Part shown: piece by piece, positions 43,133-52,862 of the stretch
How positions within the stretch are numbered: the stretch's first letter is position 1
Layout of the letters: each line of letters begins with the position of its first letter
Source: Salticus scenicus
Taxonomy: Eukaryota; Arthropoda; Arachnida; Araneae; Salticidae
Reading direction: 5' to 3'
NCBI GenBank assembly: GCA_963930645.1
Contig: OZ005659.1
Location: 161,114,534 to 161,178,533 of the forward strand
DNA length: 64,000 bases
Position numbers and translations under genes: made by a program
Notes under the pieces: generated by a model
The model's input: only the letters and a program-made list of their open reading frames with translations
Databases searched by the model: none
Told to the model about the DNA's origin: nothing

Positions 43133-46100
43133 ATGATTGTAAATTCTCACTTAAATGAGATATTGAACGTAGAGAATCTGTCTCAAGATTTAGTTAAAAA
43201 TTTGCGAACAATAACAGATAGCTGTCAAAAAAATATTCGAGCACTCAAAGGTATAGGATTGGAATTGAATCCCTTTACGGAGGCCTTACTTATAAATTTA
43301 GTTCTTAAACAGATCGATAAAGAAACTAAAAAACAATTTGAATTATCTTTAAGTTCTACAGAATTGCCAACATGGTGCGATTTCATTAATCTTTTACAAA
43401 AAAGATGCTTGGTGTTAGAAAACTTACAATGCGTTTCGAATACGAAACCGAAATTAATGAATGCGGAAAAGAGTACTAGAATAAAAACTTTCTTTTCTAA
43501 AAATGATTCTTTTAACGATCAAAACTGTCCCCTTTGTAAAATAAATCATTCTTTATCTAAATGTTGTGAATTCTTAAAATTAAATGAACACGACAGATTC
43601 CTAACAGTCAAAAAATATTTGTTATGCATTAATTGTTTGAAATCGAAGCATCAGGTATCGAATTGTAAGAGTAAGCAATCCTGTTATATGTGTTCTAAAA
43701 GACACAATCCACTCCTACATCGTTTTCTGCCGGAAACAAAAAGTAATAAATTTCCATCTAAACCGCAAACAGAAAATCCAAATAACCAGACAGATGCAGA
43801 CATACGGCACCTGTCTCCTTCGGATGATGATTCATATTCTCAATTGCAGAAGGAAAAAAAAGAGGTTTCGATGATGTTATATAACGAGATTAATGATCCA
43901 GTCTTAAAAAGTAAAAAACATATATTGCTGTCAACTGCTATAGTTTATTTGGAAAGTAGCAATAAAAAAAAGATTCCGGTTCGTGTAATTCTTGATAATG
44001 GTAGTCAATGTAACCTGTTAGACAGAGAACTCGCTCATTTATTGAATTTGCAAAAAAGGAAATGCGATATTCATATTTCAGGAATTAATGGTAAGATGAC
44101 AAATGTGAAATCTTCAGTACGTACCATTATTTCCAATAAAGATGATTCATTTAGTGAACCAATTGAATTTTTAATTACACCTAAAATAACAGAATTCATT
44201 CCTTCACACAATATAAACATAAGAAGTTTAAATCTACCACATGACCTTGAATTAGCTGATAGTGAATTTTGGAAAAAATCTAAAATAAATGCTTTAGTTG
44301 GTGCTGAATTTTTCTATGAAATATTAAAAGCAGATAAATTTAAAATAGGACAATTCACCTTTCAGAATAGCGTTTTTGGGCATATTGCTGCGGGAACCAT
44401 AGACCGCAATGTATCTGAAAATACTTTTTGCGGTTTTACTGCATGCAATGATTATCTTAATGAAACCATTCAAAAATTCTGGAAAATAGAAGCTCCTGAA
44501 ATTGACTTACGTCCAATTAGTCAGGAAGAACAATTGTGTGAGAAATATTTTTTAGAAACTTATCGGAGAGATAAATCGGGAAGATTTATGGTAGCCATGC
44601 CTTTGAAGGAAGATGCTAGTGTCCTTGGGGAGTCTAAATCTATCGCAGAAAAACGGCTCAAGCAGTTATGGAATCGTTTAGAAAAGAATCCAACCATGCG
44701 AAATCTTTATTGTGATTTTATTAAAGAATACACTAATTTAAATCATATGACAAAAATTGTTGATAATTTAAATGATTCTGGCTGTTATTATCTACCGCAT
44801 CATGGCGTTTATAGGCCCGAAAAATCTACTATGAAGCTTCGCGTTGTATTCAATGCTCCGAGTCCGACAACTAGTGGAATATCCTTAAACGACATAATTT
44901 ATAAAGGTGTCGTTAATGAAGATTTGTATGAAATCATGTTACGCTTTCGACAACACCGATTTGTGTTTTTGGCCGATATTGAAAAAATGTATCGCCAAAT
45001 GATTACCGAGGATCAGAGAAAATTATTAAGAATTTTATGGAAAGATAATGTGAACTCAGAAATTGAAACCTATGAACTTAATACCGTAACATACGGTACC
45101 GCTTGTGCCCCTTTTTTAGCCATTAGAACGTTGAAGCAATTAGCCCTTGAAGAAGCCGAGAAATATCCGAAGGCATCCGATATTTTGCTACATGATTCGT
45201 ATATGGACGATATAATAAGTGGGGAAGAATCGTTAGAATCTACTAGGGAGCTTCAAAAACAACTTATACACTTGTTAGAAAGAGCTGGAATGAATTTACA
45301 TAAATGGAATGCAAATCATATTTCCTTACTTGACTTTTCTAAAGAGACATACCCTGAGTACACATTCTCTGATAAGGAAACCAAAGCCCTAGGGGTTGCC
45401 TGGAAACCCAATTTAGATGCTTTCACATTTAAAATAAATTTGTGTCAGTTAAAGTCTATGACAAAGAGAAGCATTTTATCAGACATTGCTCGTATTTTCG
45501 ACCCATTGGGTCTCATCGGTCCTGTTGTTGTCAAAGCCAAGTTGTTTATGCAGGAACTATGGAAATTAAAATTGGACTGGAATGACCCTATTCCAAGCCC
45601 TATTGCTCAAAATTGGCTAGAATTCGCCACTTCGTTAAAAGCTCTTGAACAACTTAGAATAAATCACTATGTTTTAATTCCTGAAGCACAACAAATAAAC
45701 TTACACGGATTCGCCGACGCATCGTCATTAGCTTTTGGAGCAGCCGTGTATATTCAGTCTATTCATAATTCTGAAATTGTCTCCAATTTGGTTAGCAGCA
45801 AATCTCAAGTTGCACCTCTAAAAACTGTTTCTATCCCTCGACTCAAGTTATCTGGTTGTCTTTTGTTATGCAAATTAATTGTGAAAATTTTGAAATCTTT
45901 GAGGTTACAAATCAATAATATTTATCTCTATACAGACTCTCAAATAGCTCTTGCCTGGATCCAAACCGAGCCTTGGAAGTTGAAAACATTTGTTGGCAAC
46001 AGGGTTGCCAAAATTCAAGAACTGTCTAAAAACTTCACATGGAACCATGTGTCCTCTGCGGAAAATCCAGCAGACTTAATTTCACGAGGTCTAACTACCA

Positions 46101-47782
46101 CCGATTTAATGGATAATCAGTTGTGGTGGCAGGGACCAGACTTTCTAAGTAAATCCAGTAGTATCATAAACAATGACTCTGACTATCTGTCCCCCAGTGA
46201 TAATAGTATTGTGATGAGTGAATTGAAAAATAATCACCAGGGTGACGCTAACCCTGCAGTGTTGTGTGGATTAATTCAATCTACGGATTCTCCCCAGAAC
46301 TTTTATAATCATTTGTTTTCATTAACAAATAATTTTTGTAAATTAATTAGAATATGTAGTTTTATTTTTAGATTTATTAGGAATACAAGAGCAAAGGTAA
46401 ATAGATTAACTGGACCACTCCGAAGCACCGAATTAAACGACACTGAAGTACATTTAATTAGACAGGTACAGTATACACAGTTTGCCGCAGAATTGATCTG
46501 CTTAGAAAAAAGGAAGCCCGTATCAGGTAAATTAAATTGTTTTAATACAATTTTAGATTCTCAGGGACTCCTAAGAGTGGGTGGAAGGCTGGAAAATGCT
46601 AATTTAAATTTTGATAGTAAACATCCCCTTTTGTTGCCCCACGACCATAAATTATCTTCCATGATTATGGAACATTTCCATAAAAAATTCTTTTATGTAG
46701 GACCTCAAGCTTTGTTATACCACGTTAGAAAAAAATATTGGATAGTTAGTGGGAGATCTTTAGCTCGGAAAATATTTCGTAACTGCGTAACGTGTTACAA
46801 AATTAAACCTTTAACGGTCAATCAACTTATGGGAAATTTGCCAAAGGAACGAGTAAATGTGACTCATCCATTTTATTGTACCGGTATAGATTTCTGTGGC
46901 CCTTTTTTAATTAAATATCGGGGTCAAAGAAAAGGAATCTATAAAAAAATTTTTTTTTGTATTTTTATTTGCATGCCTACTAAAGCCGTGCATCTAGAGG
47001 TAGTTAGCGATTTAACATCCGAAGCTTTTATCGCAACTTTAAAAAGATTTTTTGCTAGACGAGGCAAAGCCCAAACATTATTCAGTGATAATGCAACAAA
47101 TTTTGTTAGTGCAAATAATGAATTAAAAAGGTTACATAGATTAGCTACTCAGCCTGATGAAAACCTTACTAATTTTTTTAATTCAGAGAATATTAATTGG
47201 AAATTTCTGCCACCCCGTGCCCCAAATTTTGGAGGGCTATGGGAGGCAGGCGTAAAATCGTTCAAGTATCATTTGAAACGCGCAGTAGGAAATGCTAAAT
47301 TAACATATGAGGAATTCTTAACCGTTGTTTGTCAAATTGAGGGAATCCTCAATTCTCGACCCCTTACCCCCCTTTCAAACGATATCGAAGATTTGGACGT
47401 CTTGACTCCCGGCCATTTTTTAGTTGGTCGACCCATCACAGCGGTGATCGAACCCGAGTTCTCTCACATTCCAGATAATCGATTAGATACCTGGCAAAAA
47501 TTAACTAAAATAGTTCAAGGGATATGGAAAAAATGGCAATGTCATTATTTAAATACGTTACAACAAAGAAACAAATGGAAATTTGAAACAAATAACATTA
47601 AAAATGGGGATATGGTATTATTAAAGGAAGAAAACTTGCCCATATGTAGTTGGATTTTGGGTAGAATAGAAGAAATTATTCCAGGAAAGGATAACAAAAT
47701 ACGCGTAGTTTCAGTTAAAACAAGAAATGGGACATATAAACGACCTATTTCCAAAATTGCTCTTTTACCTTCACAAAAGTAA
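43133..47782 (+). CDS. BEL/Pao gag C-terminus and complete pol
   Basis: 1549 codons without a stop. Residues 1-130 are the rest of gag. Three cysteine clusters at about 132-198 (CPLCKINHSLSKC, CINCLKSKHQVSNC, CYMCSKRH) are nucleocapsid/DUF1758-type zinc knuckles. The protease has D288-N-G-S, where D-S/T-G is usual, so its activity is uncertain. Reverse transcriptase: D615 in FLADIEKMY and Y690-M-D-D. RNase H: D862 in FADAS and D935 in YTDSQ. Integrase: zinc-binding region about 1180-1225 ending CVTC, and catalytic D1253, D1319 and E1371 (GIDFCGPF, SDNATNF, LWEAGVK). C-terminal DUF5641-like tail (GDMVLLKEENLP). The protein copies and inserts the element. No env follows. Confidence 0.93.
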   Translation: MIVNSHLNEILNVENLSQDLVKNLRTITDSCQKNIRALKGIGLELNPFTEALLINLVLKQIDKETKKQFELSLSSTELPTWCDFINLLQKRCLVLENLQCVSNTKPKLMNAEKSTRIKTFFSKNDSFNDQNCPLCKINHSLSKCCEFLKLNEHDRFLTVKKYLLCINCLKSKHQVSNCKSKQSCYMCSKRHNPLLHRFLPETKSNKFPSKPQTENPNNQTDADIRHLSPSDDDSYSQLQKEKKEVSMMLYNEINDPVLKSKKHILLSTAIVYLESSNKKKIPVRVILDNGSQCNLLDRELAHLLNLQKRKCDIHISGINGKMTNVKSSVRTIISNKDDSFSEPIEFLITPKITEFIPSHNINIRSLNLPHDLELADSEFWKKSKINALVGAEFFYEILKADKFKIGQFTFQNSVFGHIAAGTIDRNVSENTFCGFTACNDYLNETIQKFWKIEAPEIDLRPISQEEQLCEKYFLETYRRDKSGRFMVAMPLKEDASVLGESKSIAEKRLKQLWNRLEKNPTMRNLYCDFIKEYTNLNHMTKIVDNLNDSGCYYLPHHGVYRPEKSTMKLRVVFNAPSPTTSGISLNDIIYKGVVNEDLYEIMLRFRQHRFVFLADIEKMYRQMITEDQRKLLRILWKDNVNSEIETYELNTVTYGTACAPFLAIRTLKQLALEEAEKYPKASDILLHDSYMDDIISGEESLESTRELQKQLIHLLERAGMNLHKWNANHISLLDFSKETYPEYTFSDKETKALGVAWKPNLDAFTFKINLCQLKSMTKRSILSDIARIFDPLGLIGPVVVKAKLFMQELWKLKLDWNDPIPSPIAQNWLEFATSLKALEQLRINHYVLIPEAQQINLHGFADASSLAFGAAVYIQSIHNSEIVSNLVSSKSQVAPLKTVSIPRLKLSGCLLLCKLIVKILKSLRLQINNIYLYTDSQIALAWIQTEPWKLKTFVGNRVAKIQELSKNFTWNHVSSAENPADLISRGLTTTDLMDNQLWWQGPDFLSKSSSIINNDSDYLSPSDNSIVMSELKNNHQGDANPAVLCGLIQSTDSPQNFYNHLFSLTNNFCKLIRICSFIFRFIRNTRAKVNRLTGPLRSTELNDTEVHLIRQVQYTQFAAELICLEKRKPVSGKLNCFNTILDSQGLLRVGGRLENANLNFDSKHPLLLPHDHKLSSMIMEHFHKKFFYVGPQALLYHVRKKYWIVSGRSLARKIFRNCVTCYKIKPLTVNQLMGNLPKERVNVTHPFYCTGIDFCGPFLIKYRGQRKGIYKKIFFCIFICMPTKAVHLEVVSDLTSEAFIATLKRFFARRGKAQTLFSDNATNFVSANNELKRLHRLATQPDENLTNFFNSENINWKFLPPRAPNFGGLWEAGVKSFKYHLKRAVGNAKLTYEEFLTVVCQIEGILNSRPLTPLSNDIEDLDVLTPGHFLVGRPITAVIEPEFSHIPDNRLDTWQKLTKIVQGIWKKWQCHYLNTLQQRNKWKFETNNIKNGDMVLLKEENLPICSWILGRIEEIIPGKDNKIRVVSVKTRNGTYKRPISKIALLPSQK

Positions 47783-48005
47783 AAAAAAAAAAAATGTTTG
47801 AAAATGAATAATGTATATAGTTAAATTTAATTTGTTTATTGTATTTCATTTGTATTATTTTATTGTTTACAATGTTATTAATATTTCTCTTGTATAAGTT
47901 TTATTATTTAAATTGCATATATAATATTGTCGTATAATTAATTATAATTATGGTATTACATATTAGAACTGTAATTTTGAAACAATGTTTCAAGGTGGGC
48001 CGGTA
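47783..48005 (+). other. BEL/Pao 3' untranslated region
   Basis: AT-rich, with a poly(A) run right after the pol stop and the candidate polypurine tract AAGGTGGGCCGG at 47992-48003 next to the 3' LTR. Confidence 0.6.
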
Positions 48006-48334
48006 TGTTGCCGCTCACCTTAGTTTGGTTATATGCGCAACCTTGGCGCGCATCTCTTGTTCACTTGCATTCCCGCTTTAGCGGAGTAGTTGTATTGTTT
48101 TTCGTTATAAGAGTAACATCTCTCTTGTTTATCTTGTTCGGTGATATGGTTCACCTTTTTTTATAGTTTGCGTTGACTATGGTGTCAACATATTTGAATA
48201 CGTTAATAATACGTCCTCTAATAACTGTAAATATGTACATACGATATGTATAATAGTTTAATTAAATGTTTGTGAAGTAATAGCTTCAGAATAGTAATTA
48301 TTGAATACAGTCCACTCATAAAGTATCGTCAACA
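48006..48334 (+). repeat. BEL/Pao 3' LTR
   Basis: 329 bp, see the 5' LTR. Confidence 0.95.
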
Positions 48335-48661
48335 GGTATCTTTCGAAAGATCTTGTCAATACCTTTAAAACGAATGGTTGAACTATAAATCTGTGATAAT
48401 TTAAAACAAAGTTATCAATTTTTTTACTTTTAACAAATAAAAAACTTAGAATTTTTTTTTTTTTTTTAAATATTGTTACTGGTTGAATATGTATTACTTT
48501 TAACAAAAAAAGAACTTAGAAAAAAAGTCATATTTTTTTTCTTTTTTTTTTTTTTAATATTGTTACTGATTGAATATGTATATAGGAAAATATAGAAGAA
48601 AGTCTTGTGGTGGCCACAACATACTAGTTATATGTTGTCTGTAAGGCCGTAATTACTGCCG

Positions 48662-49840
48662 CATACTTGCCAACCAATTTTAATAAAAAAAGGGAAGATT
48701 TTTGTTGAAAAACCAGAAGATTTCATAAAAAAAGGGAAGATTTTTTTTTTACTTGTTTATTTCGTCAAATAGAAAAAAAATAAAAAAATAAATAAATAAA
48801 AATACAGTTTTACAATTTTAATATTTAGAAGCAATCTATAAAAATGTTTTACTATAGATTGATTATACTAAATATATAAAAGTTTTAAATGAAGATGTTC
48901 CTCTTCCAACGTATAAATATCTACAAAACAGAATCTGTAAGAAATTTATTTAACAATAGACAAAAAACTTAGTTAAGTTAAAGTATAACTAATTTTTTAA
49001 ATAAATAGAATATGTTTTTTGTGTATGTACATTAATCATACATATAAAAAAAAAGTAGATGTAGCTAATTATCAGTTTCAAACATGCATAAAACCAACTA
49101 AGTATTAATTTTCTTAAATTGATTTGGAAAAAATTTCCTACCTGAAAAAATTATTCTTAATTCTTTTCCCCATGTTTATACATTTGGTATAAATATGACA
49201 TACAAATATTTAATTTAATTGAGGAAAAATAAACAGATTCATTAAATTCAGCAATAAAGATCTAAAAATAATTACATACGTGAAAAATATTGAGTACTTC
49301 CATTGCTTTATTGTTTCTAGAATTGATCATTGATCACAATCCGGGGAAAGGGGGGGGGGGGGGGATACAAAAATAATTACAGAGTAAGAAATATTAAACT
49401 CTTTCAACTCTACTTCTAGAATCTAATGAAAGAAGTTCAAAATTAATATTATCATTTATGTTCCAGATGGATAAAGATTAGGAGACAAAAGACTTCTGCA
49501 GAACATTTAATTGCTGATCACTAGTTGGAAATAAATGAAAGGGGGGGGGGGGGGGGGGGTAAAAAATAATTACATCAGCAAGAAATATTTTACAATTCTA
49601 TTTCTTTACATGTTCTAGAATCTCATGAAGCAAGTTTGAAATGAATATTGACATTTATGTTATGGATGGAAAAAGATTGGGAATCAGGAGTTTTCGTAGA
49701 ACATTTGGGTTTTCTTTTTAAAACGAACGATATCCGCGACTTTTTTAAAAACGGAAGATTTCATCATCTGTCCGGAAGACCGGAAAATACGTTAAAAAAC
49801 CGGAAGTCTTCCGGGAAAACCGGAAAAGTTGGCAAGTATG
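48662..49840. mobile_element. Family E hAT-like element, complete copy
   Basis: 13-bp inverted repeats CATACTTGCCAAC / GTTGGCAAGTATG, with CTGCCG directly on both sides (48656-48661 and 49841-49846), a 6-bp duplication. CCGGAAGxCTTCC-type motifs lie near the right end and GGGAAGATTTTT near the left. Two internal 200-bp units each begin with a long G tract (at about 49347 and 49541). No transposase. Confidence 0.75.
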
Positions 49841-49884
49841 CTGCCGTATTTCCATAAAAACTACGGATAAACCGTAGTAGTTGG

Positions 49885-50652
49885 CATCTCTGTCAATAGT
49901 TCAACTATTCGTCTTAAAGATACTGATGAGTTCTTTTAAAAGATACCCATATCGAATATTTGTCCCCCTCGAGGGGGAACTCCTATATGTCCAACTGTGC
50001 AGTGCAGTAGTTCCTGATATACAATTGAAACAAAATTTTTGTCACACACAGATAGACATTTTCTAAAAATGGTTAAATCATGTTCTGATCTCTCAAAACA
50101 TGCCCAGTGGCAGAAAGTTTTGAAGCTGTCTGCAACAGGCTTTTAAAATTTCATAATCTGTCTGCAAATTTTGGGTGTAATCGGGGGTAAAAATGGCTTA
50201 TACTCAAAAAGCCTGAAAGCTGATTGGGGGGAGGGGGGGGGGGGGGGGTTAACATCAGTGGTGATCTCGTACAACAATACACGAATACAATTTTACTGCA
50301 GAACAATATAGTAGAAACAATTTTGTGTATTCATTCAATTCATCTCATTCAATTAAATATTTTATAGCAATGTTTGACACAACACAATATAAATAATTAT
50401 ATATAATAAAAGTATTAGTTTACGTTTTGAAACAGAAATTTTTTTTAAGTGAATTGTTATTCGAAAGTTATAGACAAATTTTTTTATCAGTGCAGACAAA
50501 AACTGTCTGCAAGCCGTTTTTCTGTGTTCGCGACTATGTCGCCATGTCGCAGTGTTTCTGCCACTGGGAAAACATGTAAATCCATCGAAAACCGGAAATC
50601 AAAAAAATTTTTCGAATCCAATACTTTCTTCTATTGAATACAGAAGAAAGTA
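49885..50652 (-). mobile_element. Family B repeat, minus strand, with nested hAT MITE
   Basis: CAATAGTTCAACTATTCGTC, AAAGATACCCAT and AAAACATG continue after the hAT insertion as AAAACATGTAAATCCATCGA and end with the family B 5' hairpin ACTTTCTTCTATTGAATACA, GAAGAAAGT. The 3' terminus is missing. Confidence 0.65.
50103..50568. mobile_element. hAT MITE with 8-bp duplication
   Basis: Inverted ends CCCAGTGGCAGAAA / TTTCTGCCACTGGG and exact AAAACATG duplication (50095-50102 and 50569-50576). 466 bp, with a G-run near 50226. Inserted in a family B copy. Confidence 0.88.
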
Positions 50653-51277
50653 AAAAGATTGAATTCATGACGTAGGATAGTCTATATAGCTATAGCAAGA
50701 AGGTGGATGAAATTAAGCGAATAAATATAGCCAGATTAAGGTTAAATAAGTTTTACGACGTTCTAGAACTTAAATATAAAGAAAGAACATAATGGGAAGT
50801 CTAATTGAATTTTTTCAGACAGCAATGTTTGCCTGATACATGAGACTACACGAAAAAAGTCTTTCTTCATTTATTTTTATTATTTATTTTATTTTTATTT
50901 TTTTTTGGGGGGGGGGGGGGAGGGAAACATGTAAATCCATCGAAAACCGGAAATCAAAAAAATTTTTCGAATCCAATACTTTCTTCTATTGAATACAGAA
51001 GAAAGTAAAAAGATTGAATTCATGACGTAGGATAGTCTATATAGCTATAGCAAGAAGGTGGATGAAATTAAGCGAATAAATATAGCCAGATTAAGGTTAA
51101 ATAAGTTTTACGACGCTCTAGAACTTAAATATAAAGAAAGAACATAATGGGAAGTCTAATTGAATTTTTTCAGACAGCAATGTTTGCCTGATACATGAGA
51201 CTACACGAAAAAAGTCTTTCTTCATTTATTTTTATTATTTATTTATTTATTTATTTTTTTTGGGGGGGGGGGGGGGC
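50571..51277. repeat. Recent 355-bp tandem duplication
   Basis: AACATGTAAATCCATCGAAA starts at 50571 and 50926, and the two units are almost identical up to their G-runs (one C/T change at 50771 against 51116, plus tail length). Each unit starts with a family B 5' end and continues into unique sequence. Confidence 0.93.
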
Positions 51278-51329
51278 ACTTGCCTACGGCCTTGCACCCA
51301 AATTTAGTATTTTTTCTATAAAGACCATC

Positions 51330-51676
51330 CCACCTGACAAATTTGGTGCATTTATATGTCATAGAAGCTGAAATATAGCCTTCCCATACATAGAGAAAAT
51401 TGCAGAAAAGCAATGCCACCTGTTAAATGATATGCACTTTAACATAAGTCGATAGATAAACATTATGTCAAGGTGCAAGTAATTATGTTTTTGTATAAAA
51501 CTCTGTGCATTAGTTCATGAGTTACAGCTGTCTAAAAATTTAACTACAGACAAATGGATATTTTAAAAAAATAGTCGTGTTGTGTTCAAGATATCGCAAA
51601 ACGCATAAATCCAATGAAAACTGGTAATCAAAATTTTTTTACAAATACTTTTTTCTATGAATATAGAAGAAAGTTA
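51330..51676 (-). mobile_element. Family B-related fragment
   Basis: TATGTCAAGGTGCAAGTAAT, CTGTGCATTAGTTCATGAG, CGCAAAACGCATAAATCC and the end TTTTTTCTATGAATATAGAA, GAAAGT follow the family B 5' half reversed, strongly diverged. Confidence 0.5.
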
Positions 51677-52183
51677 AAAAAAAAAAAAAAAAACTACTGT
51701 ATAATATATTAATGTAACAAACAATTTGAAAGCATAACTAAAAGTAGCAATTCATCAAAATTGAATTGAGTTGTTTGTATTTTGAATATTGGCTTCTCAT
51801 ATTTGTTTGTACAATCATTGGCTAATAAGTCCCTTGCATTATTGAATAATAATAATAATAAAAAAAAATTATAACACATTTTTAATTTTTTCCTGTATGT
51901 ATTCTTTAATGAATCACTTTGAACGAATCATCTAATTGCTTACAGTACAAAAAAAAAAAAAATTACTGTTCAGGCTTTTAACTTTTCTCAGAAAAAAAAA
52001 AAGGAGGGGGGAGAGGAATAGCTTTTTTGTAGCTAATATTTCCCTTTTTAAAAGATCTTTTATCAATATAACTTTTATTAAGATTTCTGTAATAGTTATA
52101 GTTTGGATGCCCTGAATAGCCAAAAGCATATAATTCAAGTAAATATAATATAGATTTTCAAATTTTATAACTTTTTTAAACAC

Positions 52184-52523
52184 CATAATAAATGCTTACA
52201 CTACTGGTTTCAAAAAGACGTAGTCTTTTTCCCTCAGGTGCAAAAAAACACATGCTACTACCTTGTAGGCAAAAACAAGATTGAAAGGCAGGAAAAAACC
52301 CAGGGGAAAGGAGCAACACAATCAGCCAATAGGAAAGCAGCCTGTAACAACCAATCAAAAAGGGACACAGCCAAGAAACGGGAGACAAGAGAAACAAACA
52401 CACAAAAAAAGGAAAGGGAAGGGAAAAAATTGCCTACAAAGTGCTTGTTCTGCACGTTTTTCGCACCTGAGGAAGAGAGGCCACATCTTTTCGAAACTGG
52501 TAGTGCAAGCATTTATTTTATGA
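52184..52523. mobile_element. Fold-back element
   Basis: Arms of about 85 bp (52184-52270 and 52434-52523) are imperfect reverse complements: ATAAATGCTT, ACTACTGGTTTC against GAAACTGGTAGT, CTCAGGTGC against GCACCTGAGG, TTGTAGGCAA against TTGCCTACAA. The inner 160 bp hold two CCAAT motifs (AGCCAATAGG, ACCAATCAAA). Open frames here are by-products of the repeat. Confidence 0.7.
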
Positions 52524-52619
52524 TGTGTCAAGAAGTTTTAAAGTTTAAAACTTTATTAAAAACTAGTTCTTCAATTTATATAACACAGATTATTTATTGG
52601 TATAATTCTAAAGGATTAA

Positions 52620-52860
52620 CGTTTTATAATTAAAAAACTTAAATACCTTAAATTTATCCTTTTGATAGCAACGGATATAAAAGATCAAGAAGTGAAATGA
52701 AGTTAGAGCGTCAGCGGGGGAGGATTGTTTACCTTGGAAGTGCTGGCAATACGAAGTCATCATTTGCAACGTTGAAGAGGGCTGCGATAGCATGCCGAAA
52801 TATATCCGTTGCTATCAAAAGGATAAATTTAAGGTATTTATGTTTTTAAATTATAAAACG
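52620..52860. mobile_element. Inverted-repeat element with 60-bp arms
   Basis: Arms 52620-52679 and 52801-52860. The inner 40 bp of each (AAATACCTTAAATTTATCCT then TTTGATAGCAACGGATATA) are perfectly complementary, and the outer 20 differ at a few positions. GATTA occurs beside both ends. The inside (121 bp) is GC-richer. Probably a MITE. Confidence 0.8.
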
Positions 52861-52862
52861 GA

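Larger units (their letters stand above)
42137..48334 (+). mobile_element. BEL/Pao LTR retrotransposon, near full length
   Basis: 6198 bp bounded by GGTAT target duplications (42132-42136 and 48335-48339). LTRs of 329 bp begin TGTTGCCGCTCACC and end CGTCAACA, with a single T/C difference (GCGCAAtCTTGG against GCGCAAcCTTGG). The candidate primer-binding region starts TTTGGTCTAGTAGAACCGG at 42466. The region before the 3' LTR reads CAAGGTGGGCCGGTA. Domain order gag-PR-RT-RNaseH-integrase is that of BEL/Pao. Confidence 0.95.
41526..48627 (+). mobile_element. Family B repeat split by the BEL/Pao element
   Basis: Left part 41526-42136 begins ACTTTCTTCTATATGTAATA. Right part 48335-48627 resumes within the same sentence (GATGGGTAT then CTTTCGAAAG, as at 22190-22230 reversed) and ends AGAAGAAAGTCTTGTGGTGG, CCACAACATACTAG. 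The interruption gives the pre-insertion sequence directly. Confidence 0.8.

Noticed and set aside
39833..51295. AAGGCCGTAG and CTACGGCCTTG as a terminal pair
   Set aside because: Separated by the BEL element and others; each probably belongs to a separate, incomplete transposon.
52176..52633. Several open frames of 75-131 codons
   Set aside because: They follow the arms of the fold-back element and mirror each other; no independent coding support.
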